A stretch of 29,200 bases of DNA from Triparma columacea (Eukaryota; Sar; Bolidophyceae; Parmales; Triparmaceae): positions 16,467-45,666 of the forward strand of contig BRYA01000554.1 of the NCBI GenBank assembly GCA_030267965.1. Reading direction: 5' to 3'. The notes beneath the pieces are model-generated. The model saw only the letters and a list, made by a program, of their open reading frames with translations, was not told where the DNA came from and made no database searches. The position numbers and the translations under genes are program-made. Below, in pieces: positions 23,301 through 29,200 of the stretch (its first letter is position 1; each line of letters begins with the position of its first letter).

Positions 23301-23481
23301 GGGACAGGGGGGGGGAGTGATCGAACAAGGGATGGGGGGGGGAATGGGGATGGGAAGCCCACACATGGGGGGAGGGGGGATGGGGATGGGAAGCCCACAC
23401 ATGGGGGGAGGGGGGATGGGAATGGGGATGGGGATGGGGTTGAACGGTAACATGAACGGAGCCATGGGTGGGGGATTCTAA
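17392..23481 (+). CDS. CLTC: Clathrin heavy chain
   Basis: This is the triskelion subunit of clathrin coats at plasma membrane, TGN and endosomes. The seven exons are 17392-17424, 17804-18576, 18675-19307, 19425-20067, 20150-21361, 21458-22588 and 22714-23481 (1730 residues, slightly above the usual about 1680). All joins preserve frame. The 33-base first exon encodes MSIIHFNEVLN, which continues into LGQLGVPTDAIKFGSCSMESDK, matching the start of the terminal beta-propeller in plants and animals. Hallmarks are VYHWACVEA, SQPLTGHAAAFAKLKL, LLEKWLKEDKL, HFKYIQAA, EPATHNALGKIYI, LDHARCVHLL and [28 protein letters not shown]. The tail has MLMLT, close to the QLMLT Hsc70-binding uncoating motif of animals, then a Gly/Met repeat. 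An in-frame ATG at 17344 would add 16 residues that have no counterpart I recall. Confidence 0.97.
17425..17803 (+). other. Long first intron of clathrin heavy chain
   Basis: At 379 bases this is the largest clathrin intron; the other five are about 80-125. It opens GTAAGT and closes TCTCGCAG. It is AT-rich in its middle, and no CTAAC branch motif is obvious near the acceptor. Since the 5' spacer is only 62 bases, this intron may carry regulatory sequence, which is inference. Confidence 0.7.
23344..23415 (+). repeat. 36-bp tandem repeat, two copies, in clathrin tail
   Basis: Two identical 36-base units encode MGMGSPHMGGGG twice, followed by further ATGGGG/ATGGGA units. This forms the low-complexity Gly/Met C-terminus of clathrin heavy chain. 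Confidence 0.9.
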
Positions 23482-23632
23482 GGTACGGGGATGAGGGAAA
23501 ATTAGGGGGAAGTGGGGAGGGGAGGAGACGGGGAGGGGGGGTAATTGAAGAACGTTTTCGGGTTTGCAAAGAATCGTTATACTATACCGTGTAGGAAGAG
23601 GTATAGGGAGGAATAGGAAGAGGGTCAAAAAT

Positions 23633-24790
23633 TCACTTCTTCTTACCCCTACTAGTCTTGCCCTTCTTCCCCTTCTTGCCATTCTTCCTCGTCGCAACTG
23701 CTCCTTCCGCTATTCCCACATCCGCTCCTCCCGCCGCCGCTCCCTTCCCTGTCTTGGATCTTTCCTTGACCATTGCCTCACTCTCCCCCCTTTCGTTCAG
23801 CGGTCCCGTGCATTGCACCTTGTGCTTCTTCCAGTGCTTCCTCTGGCACTCCTTCGAACAGTAAGCGACATTGCGACAGGGACACATTAGGAGCTTGTCA
23901 CGCCCCACCTCCTTGGCAGTTAGAGCCTCGCAAACAAAGCAGCAAAAGGGACGGCCTTGAAGGTAATGTTTCGTGATGTTGGTGATCGTAGGATCGCGAA
24001 AGGAAGGATCGTATAAATTGGACTTGTCTCGAACTACGTCGGAATCGGGCTTTCCGAGATGAAGAAATGTTGCGAACATCTTTATTGCGACATCTCTACT
24101 CAGGTTAGGGTGTCCTCCGTTGCACGCCCAGAGGCAATGCATAAACACATTATACACGTCGTTGGTGGATGGAATAGCACCGCGCGCGAAAAACAGCCTG
24201 CATATGTCGTGTTCTCCATAATAGACAGTCCATGTAAGTGGTGAAAGAATATTTCCATCATCAGGGTCAACCATTGTCCTGTTCACATTTGCTCCATGAT
24301 CGAGAAGTGCTATGGCCTGATGAATGCGCCCAAATTCAGTAGCATACATCAACAGGTTGAGGTTGGGTTGTTCCGCCAACCCTTCGACTCGGAGGTCCAT
24401 ATCAGGGTCAAGTCCATGTTCTAAGAGCAATCTCAAGATTGTTGAATTGTCACCATTCTTCATTGATGCATCTGCGGCCATGTACATGGCTTCCTTGTTG
24501 TCGAAGCCGGCCTCTAAGATAAGCTTGACCGTCTCAACATTATCATGACGAGAGGCGAGTGTGAGGACTGAAGCTACCTCATATCCCTCATCAAAAAGTT
24601 TCCCTGAAACTCCGAACAAAACCTCAGGACCATGTTCCTTTGCATACCCCTTGATGCGATCCCAGTCTTGGTAATAAGCCCATGTTATGCACGTCTTTTG
24701 ACCGTCTGTCAAATCGTCACATCTAAATACTGTCACATTTGTGGTCTCTGATGAATTGTGTGACGATCGTACCTCTGATTGTGAATCCAT
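23633..24790 (-). CDS. Ankyrin-repeat protein with MYND zinc finger
   Basis: This is a single-exon 385-residue protein. Residues about 70-205 form ankyrin-type helices (for example HDNVETVKLILEAGFD, STILRLLLEHGLDPD, RIHQAIALLDHGANVN, EHDICRLFFARGA). A MYND zinc finger spans about 284-327 with ligands C284, C287, C303, C305, C311, C315, H323 and C327 in the usual spacing (YCSKECQRKHWKKHKVQC). The C-terminus is Ala/Gly-rich and then strongly basic (KKGKKGKTSRGKKK), which may act as a nuclear signal or nucleic-acid contact. MYND fingers bind proline-rich partners, and ankyrin repeats bind proteins, so it is probably an adaptor or regulator; the partner is unknown. There is no SET domain. Codon use is less C/G-biased than in clathrin. 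It is convergent with clathrin (151 bases) and divergent from Era (208 bases). Confidence 0.88.
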   Translation of the reverse strand: MDSQSEVRSSHNSSETTNVTVFRCDDLTDGQKTCITWAYYQDWDRIKGYAKEHGPEVLFGVSGKLFDEGYEVASVLTLASRHDNVETVKLILEAGFDNKEAMYMAADASMKNGDNSTILRLLLEHGLDPDMDLRVEGLAEQPNLNLLMYATEFGRIHQAIALLDHGANVNRTMVDPDDGNILSPLTWTVYYGEHDICRLFFARGAIPSTNDVYNVFMHCLWACNGGHPNLSRDVAIKMFATFLHLGKPDSDVVRDKSNLYDPSFRDPTITNITKHYLQGRPFCCFVCEALTAKEVGRDKLLMCPCRNVAYCSKECQRKHWKKHKVQCTGPLNERGESEAMVKERSKTGKGAAAGGADVGIAEGAVATRKNGKKGKKGKTSRGKKK

Positions 24791-24819
24791 TTTTGAGCGA
24801 ACCTATCCCCGAATGTAAG

Positions 24820-24825
24820 TTTATA
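24820..24825 (-). promoter_or_regulatory. Possible TATA box of the ankyrin/MYND gene
   Basis: TATAAA on the minus strand lies 30 bases upstream of the start codon, which would imply a very short 5' UTR. The call rests on the motif only. Confidence 0.2.
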
Positions 24826-24998
24826 GCGGTAAATTACGATGTGATAGTGATCAACAAAGCCTCCAAGCTATTCCAAGTAGGCAGAAGTGTCGTGTTGGTG
24901 CTAATATTGGAGTCCAACTAAACTGCCACCAACCCCAAAATCTGTGCTTTGCTCCCAAGCTCCTTCACTTTCACTTCTCGAGAAAGTCCATCAAAAAT

Positions 24999-26858
24999 AT
25001 GCTCCTCATGATTGTGGTCCTAGCTTCTCTAATATCGTCGTGTTCTGCTTTAAATTTGTTCCATCCCGCTAGTGTTGATAATAGCTTGTATTGGTCATCA
25101 AATCTAGGGCTAAAAAGTGGTTTAAGGCTGAAAAGTGTGTCCTCAAATCGAGGTAGATTCTCACATCACTCTCAATCTCCCCAATATCCATTTTATACGT
25201 CTTCTGAACGTTATAAAACCTATCTGCGTGTTGATAACGGTGAGGATAACTCAGAAATACAAGAGAAAACAACAGAGAAAACAACAGATGACATTGTTAA
25301 TGAATTTTTAGGGACAGGGACAGGACAAGGGACAGGGTTAGGGTTAAGCAACCCAAACGATTACTTCGTGCAAGGAGATAACATCATACCAGAGGGGATG
25401 GAAGGTAAGCAAAGAGGAGCAAAGAGGAACAAAGAGGATTGGAAGGAAAGAGGGGTGCAATCAGGAGGACGAGAAAACCCTAACATTTTCGCCTGCCCTT
25501 CTTACCTACCCTTCCTAACCTCCCCTTCGCTCTCCCCCTTTCCCCAGGTTCCATTTCCCCCCGTCCTTACCGTTCTGGTTTCTGCACCATAATCGGCGCC
25601 CCGAACATGGGTAAGTCAACTCTCCTGAATCTCTTACTCGGTCAAGATCTCTCCGTTTCAACCTCCAAGCCCCAGACGACCCGTCACTCCATCCTCGGTA
25701 TCTTAACCGATCCCGGTATCCCCTCCAGCGGCCCGATCGACTACGGAGAGGGGAGCCTCACACAGCTGGCGTTCACAGACACCCCTGGCGTCGTCAGACG
25801 CAGGAGCTACGCGCTCCACGATAACATGATGAGCGCGGTGGGGAAGGGGATGGAGAAGGGGGACCTCATAGTTTTGATGACGGACGTTTTCGGGACTGTT
25901 CCTGTCGAGGATGTTAGGGAGACGGGGGGGAAGGGGGTTATGGAAAGGATTAGAGAGGCGGGGGAGAAGGTCGTTGTGCTGGTTAATAAGGTTGACTTGG
26001 TGGATAAGGTCACTAACAAGGGGGAGGACATTACATACTTTAGGGGGGGAGGAGAGGAAGAGGAAGAGGTGAGGAGGAAAGGGTGTGTGGGGGGGGAAGA
26101 TGGCGTAAAATTACTCACTAACTGCTGGTGGAGCTGCACCGCAAGGGGGGATGGGTTGTGTTGAGCCTCTGGCAGCCTTGACTAACCGTGCCCACCCCCC
26201 CCCCCCCCATTCTTTCCCCGTCTCACAGGGCTTCCTCGAAAGCCGAACCTCCTCCGTCCCATCAGCCGTACTAAAGTGGAGATCCATCCTACCCTCGGCC
26301 CTCCTGATCCTTCCGATCTCAGCAAGCACAGGCTCGAACGTAGACCTCCTCCGTAAGATTCTGTTCGCTCGGTCAGGTATACAGCAGTCCCTCCGCGACC
26401 TCGGCAGGCCCATCCCCGGTATGTTCAGGTCAGGTTGTAAAACCCTCACCGACCAAGAGGTCTGGCCACTGATACCAGAGGGAGACCCGCTCTTCCCGGC
26501 AGACGCCGTCACTGACAGGAGCGAGAGGTTCTGCGCGAGCGAGATAATAAGGGGTGTCCTGTTCGGTACTCTCAGGAAGGAGGTGCCGTACGCTACAGAG
26601 GTCGTAGTTAAGGGGTTCACGGAGGGGGAGGGGAGGAGGAGGGTTACGGCGGAGGTTGTGGTGGAGAGGATGTCGCAGAAGGGACTGGTTATTGGGAAGG
26701 GGGGAACTATGATAAAAGATATTGGGATAAAGTCGAGGGGGAAACTGGAGGAGTTCTTCGGGTGCGAAATTTACCTGGACCTTCAAGTCAAAGTCGACAA
26801 GGACTGGAGGAAGAGTGAGAGCAGACTCAAGGAGTACGGCTACGATTGGGACCGCTGA
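24999..26858 (+). CDS. era: Era-like GTPase, predicted organelle (plastid) form
   Basis: GTPase of the Era family, which binds the 3' end of small-subunit rRNA and assists 30S maturation. There are three exons: 24999-25404, 25548-26068 and 26229-26858 (518 residues), joined in phases 1 and 0. The N-terminus is a secretory signal peptide (MLLMIVVLASLISSCSALN) followed by a Ser/Arg-rich stretch, fitting plastid import across an ER-derived membrane in a secondary alga; mitochondrial targeting is less likely. G1 is GAPNMGKS (152-159), G3 DTPG (213-216) and G4 NKVD (282-285), and SAS near 340 is a candidate G5. The KH domain has GLVIGKGG at 461-468 and ends YLDLQVKVDKDWRKSE. The pre-GTPase linker holds a Gly/Thr run (GTGTGQGTGLGLSN). 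An acidic insert (GGGEEEEE) after G4 sits at the last intron, so that junction is the least certain part. Confidence 0.92.
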
Positions 26859-26932
26859 TGCCCCCCAGCTATCCGTTGCGGAGAGAAGAAATCCCGATAA
26901 GTTTTCGCTTGTAAAAAAAACCCTGACAATAT

Positions 26933-27865
26933 TCACCCCCCCCCCCCCCTGTCTTGGCGTCCCTCTCTCTCCATTCTCCCTTCCCCGCCCCTTCCCCCCC
27001 CCTCCATCTCCCCCCCCCACCTCTCAGTGATACTAACCCTCCGATCCCCCCCCTCCTTCCCTTTCACCTTCCCCCCACTTTCCGCCAGCGTTACGCACCC
27101 CAACGCGCTCCACGCCGCCGTAACTGCGAAGCACCAAAGGAACACCACGTCCAAAACCTCTATAACAGGCAGCGCCGACCCCGGGTCAGGCGGCCAAGGC
27201 ACCGTCGCCGTTCCTGACACTGCTAGCAGGAGCGTCGCGGCGGGGAGGAATGGGGAGGCTAGAGGTAAGCCACCACCACGGAGCTTGTCGGCGGCGAGGG
27301 CTAGCAACCACGTCAAGGTCTTTACGAGGCTGGCGGACCAACCCTCGTTACCTACCACGGTGCCGACCTCAGTCTGGAAGACTGTTGCTAGAGCCTGGAT
27401 CGTTATCTGGACCATCATCATTACCTGCCTCAACGGCGTCTTATTCTCAGAGTGAAACAAAGGCCTGAAGTGCACAGTGACCGTGCCGTTCCTACCCCTC
27501 CCTCCCCCAGGGGGAAGACTCTCGAGGCTCTCGGAGTCATGTTCACCCCTACCATAACCACCTTTGTATAGTCCCTCCTTCCAGGTAACACTATCACTAC
27601 CCCCGACACGGAATTGCGTATCTACCCCGAAACCTTCACTACTACCACCACCAACAGAGGAGGGTAGTAAACTCTCTTTGAGAGTATCAACACATCCAAC
27701 GTTACTACCCTCATCATCATTGTAATCACCCTCACATCTACCACACGGTGAGGATGAACTTCTGATGAACTTCTTGTAAAGGATGGGGAGGAGGACGGAT
27801 AGGAACCATAACCATACTATCGTACCACCAAAGAACGCTACAAGAGCCCAGGGCTGGTTTGACAT
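26933..27865 (-). CDS. Hypothetical multi-span membrane protein
   Basis: This is an intact 310-residue frame that I do not recognise. A hydrophobic span lies at about 6-30 (LVAFFGGTIVWLWFLSVLL). A soluble Gly/Ser-rich loop with a CGRC pair (41-44) runs to about 145. Further hydrophobic stretches follow at about 147-168, 178-193, 205-222 and 233-260 (VIEVLDVVFLWCFAVTAAWS). The last span faintly recalls the third membrane helix of pentameric ligand-gated channels, but the order of elements does not fit, so I make no such claim. The tail is Gly/Glu/Arg-rich and ends at a C homopolymer (plus strand), so the true 3' end could differ. It is tail-to-tail with Era across 74 bases. A missed intron is possible. 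Gene reality is moderately likely because the frame is long and hydrophobic segments are ordered. Confidence 0.5.
   Translation of the reverse strand: MSNQPWALVAFFGGTIVWLWFLSVLLPILYKKFIRSSSSPCGRCEGDYNDDEGSNVGCVDTLKESLLPSSVGGGSSEGFGVDTQFRVGGSDSVTWKEGLYKGGYGRGEHDSESLESLPPGGGRGRNGTVTVHFRPLFHSENKTPLRQVMMMVQITIQALATVFQTEVGTVVGNEGWSASLVKTLTWLLALAADKLRGGGLPLASPFLPAATLLLAVSGTATVPWPPDPGSALPVIEVLDVVFLWCFAVTAAWSALGCVTLAESGGKVKGKEGGDRRVSITERWGGEMEGGGRGGEGRMEREGRQDRGGGG
26935..27020. repeat. C-rich homopolymer cluster
   Basis: Several runs of 8 to 13 C occur close together at the 3' end of the hypothetical membrane protein gene (plus-strand view). They are typical of the C/G runs scattered through this genome. 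Confidence 0.8.
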
Positions 27866-27898
27866 TATTGCGTAAGGGGGTTGGGTGGGGTGGGGGGG

Positions 27899-27962
27899 GT
27901 TTGTTGTTGTTGTTGTTGGAGTTTGTTGTTGTTGATGATGATGGTTGTGGTGTTGTTGTTTT
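27899..27962. repeat. TTG/TGA trinucleotide microsatellite
   Basis: Repeats of TTG with an embedded run of GAT/TGA lie just upstream of the start codon of the minus-strand hypothetical membrane protein. This is simple-sequence DNA. Confidence 0.85.
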
Positions 27963-28212
27963 CTTTTCAGAGGTGACGGGAAGGTGTGTAGGGAGAGGGG
28001 AAGCTTTTCGAGATGAAGACTTGAAGACGTTGGTTATGGGGGGGGAGCAACTTTACGGACGGGTGGAGAAGTTGGTCGGGGCTTGTGGTGCTTAACAAAA
28101 TTAGGTAAAGATGATGGATGAATTAACCTCTTTTGGGTCCCTTCACTATGGCCGGCCCTTCCAGTGCCTCAAGTATTGATTGTGTCCCGATTTGGAGCGA
28201 GACCGAACAATA

Positions 28213-28247
28213 CAGAGAAGCAGTTACAAAATTGTAACTTTTCTCTG
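28213..28247. repeat. 35-base imperfect inverted repeat
   Basis: The left arm is CAGAGAA-GCA-GTTACAA and the right arm TTGTAAC-TT-TTCTCTG, separated by AA. Fourteen base pairs can form around a small asymmetric internal bulge. It is either a DNA palindrome or the stem of an unknown RNA. Confidence 0.75.
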
Positions 28248-28556
28248 ATTTCTGCCTTGGTACGTCGATCACCTACGAGCCTCTGGGCTCATAATGAAGC
28301 TACGCCCCGATCAGAAAATTTTTAAGGGCGGAGAAATAACCACACGTTACAAACTCATCAGTCCCCCGAATCCCCGGACAATGATCCTGGCCTATTATGG
28401 AATGAGAGGCGAACGATATACTCTATTTGGACCCATTAACTAAGTAAGTTTGGAAATGAAAGACGACCCTACCCACAGTTGACTGTTTAAGCACGTATGA
28501 ATATATAATCCTTGTGTGTCGAGGGCAATCTTCATATATAACATCAACTTTAGGCA

Positions 28557-29110
28557 TCAACACGTTAATCAGCATGTGCTCTGATAACCTACATATATTT
28601 CGGTCGTTGTAGTTCGCATATATATAATCTCTTATATATCTTCCCGGGGAGTTGAGATCTATTCACACATAGGCTCTCATCTTTATGCATATCAACACGT
28701 TAACCAGCATGTGCAATGAGTAAACTACACACATTCGGTCGCTAGTATCAACACGTTAACCAGCATGTGCTCTGATTTCTAGACTGTCGGTCGTTAGTAT
28801 CAACACGTTAACCAGCATGTGCTCTGATAAACTAGACTATTGGTCATAGGCTCGCATATATATATATATAACCTCTCATCCTCTCCTGGGAGAGTTGAGA
28901 TCCACACACATATATATCTCGACATGCACTTCAACACGTTAACCAGCATGTGCTCTGATACCTATTGACCCGACTACGATCATCATCCTACTTAATTCTA
29001 CAACCGTCGTTTTCCTGATCGATAGCTGCAATGATAAACTATACTGTCGGTCGCTAGTATTACCCGTTAACCAGCACGTGCAATGATAAACTAGACTTTC
29101 GGTCATAGGC
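28557..29110. repeat. Degenerate higher-order tandem repeat array
   Basis: Six copies of a core (TCAACACGTTAACCAGCATG followed by TGCTCTGATA or TGCAATGATA) start at 28557, 28692, 28748, 28800, 28931 and about 29060. Most are followed by AAACTAGACT-(A/G)TCGGTCGCTAGTA. Between cores 1 and 2, and again between cores 4 and 5, lies an AT-rich block ending in GGGAGAGTTGAGATC-like sequence. The cores at 28557/28692 and 28800/28931 therefore mark two copies of a unit of about 240 bases. A partial tail (29027-29060) matches the tail of core 2. No open frame is conserved. Possible natures are satellite, subtelomeric repeat or decayed element. Confidence 0.88.
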
Positions 29111-29200
29111 AAGCATATTGATTGGGCAAACTCAGGAGAAGGGAAGGCTCGCATGGGCGTAGCTTCCATTTGGGTTGAGAGCACTGCTGCATTGGCGGCG

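Larger units (their letters stand above)
27866..28556. other. Non-coding region with inverted repeats
   Basis: I see no credible gene. A 78-residue plus frame at 27859-28095 is read through the TTG/TGA microsatellite and is rejected. The segment holds a 35-base imperfect inverted repeat at 28213-28247 and a small GAGCC/GGCTC hairpin at 28277-28290. From about 28500 it becomes AT-rich and leads into the repeat array. Confidence 0.55.

Noticed and set aside
25345..25357. Interstitial telomere-like TTAGGG units
   Set aside because: There are only two units, inside an Era coding exon made of GGGACA/GGGTTA codons, best explained as local low complexity.
27027..27455. 142-residue plus-strand frame
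   Set aside because: It lies opposite the hypothetical membrane protein gene. Its translation is low-complexity Pro/Arg, arising from C-rich DNA.
28211..28221. ATACAGAGAAG, identical to part of the U6 snRNA ACAGAGA box
   Set aside because: Sequence on both sides lacks the U6 5' stem and the AGC/GATGACACGC region, and the match is instead explained as one arm of the local inverted repeat.
28557..29110. CRISPR-like array
   Set aside because: Spacing between cores is irregular, the flanks are themselves repeated, the cores are degenerate, and the host is eukaryotic.
28939..29184. 81-residue minus-strand frame across the repeat array
   Set aside because: It is not conserved between repeat copies and has no recognisable product.

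Overview
This is nuclear DNA from a photosynthetic, secondary-plastid eukaryote, most likely an ochrophyte (stramenopile) microalga. The evidence is as follows. Protein-coding genes carry short GT-AG spliceosomal introns, many with a CTAAC branch-point-like motif upstream of the acceptor. The conserved genes are eukaryotic housekeeping types: RPS15A, cytosolic IleRS, clathrin heavy chain, a longin R-SNARE, INPP4 and an AGC kinase. One cyclophilin has a signal peptide followed by a twin-arginine lumen-targeting segment, and an Era-type GTPase begins with a secretory signal peptide; both patterns fit a plastid lying inside the endomembrane system. I cannot fix the genus. Diatoms, bolidophytes/Parmales and pelagophytes are all candidates.

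Layout, left to right. 1-1174: non-coding 5' region. 1175-1874 (+): ribosomal protein S15a (uS8), two exons. 2021-2919 (-): longin R-SNARE, two exons. 3693-4439 (+): unknown single-span membrane protein. 4748-6684 (-): N-myristoylated AGC/YANK-like kinase, four exons. 7120-10968 (+): cytosolic isoleucyl-tRNA synthetase, three exons. 11344-16410 (+): PH-domain inositol polyphosphate 4-phosphatase, two exons. 16454-17329 (-): thylakoid-lumen cyclophilin. 17392-23481 (+): clathrin heavy chain, seven exons. 23633-24790 (-): ankyrin/MYND protein. 24999-26858 (+): plastid Era GTPase, three exons. 26933-27865 (-): unknown multi-span membrane protein. 27866-28550: non-coding, with hairpins. 28557-29110: degenerate higher-order tandem repeat.

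The genome is compact. Genes alternate strand almost perfectly, giving head-to-head promoters (as little as 62 bp between start codons) and tail-to-tail ends (as little as 43 bp between stop codons). The window holds no operon-like pathway. Three genes (R-SNARE, INPP4, clathrin) belong to membrane traffic and phosphoinositide biology, and two (cyclophilin, Era) look plastid-directed, but co-location may be chance. All exon joins were worked out by hand from frame, splice consensus and family alignment.

I found no defence, mobile or biosynthetic system. The least explained parts are the right-end repeat array, a Gln at the predicted zero layer of the R-SNARE, a poly-G intron-like insert inside the phosphatase, and the 62-bp shared promoter of cyclophilin and clathrin.
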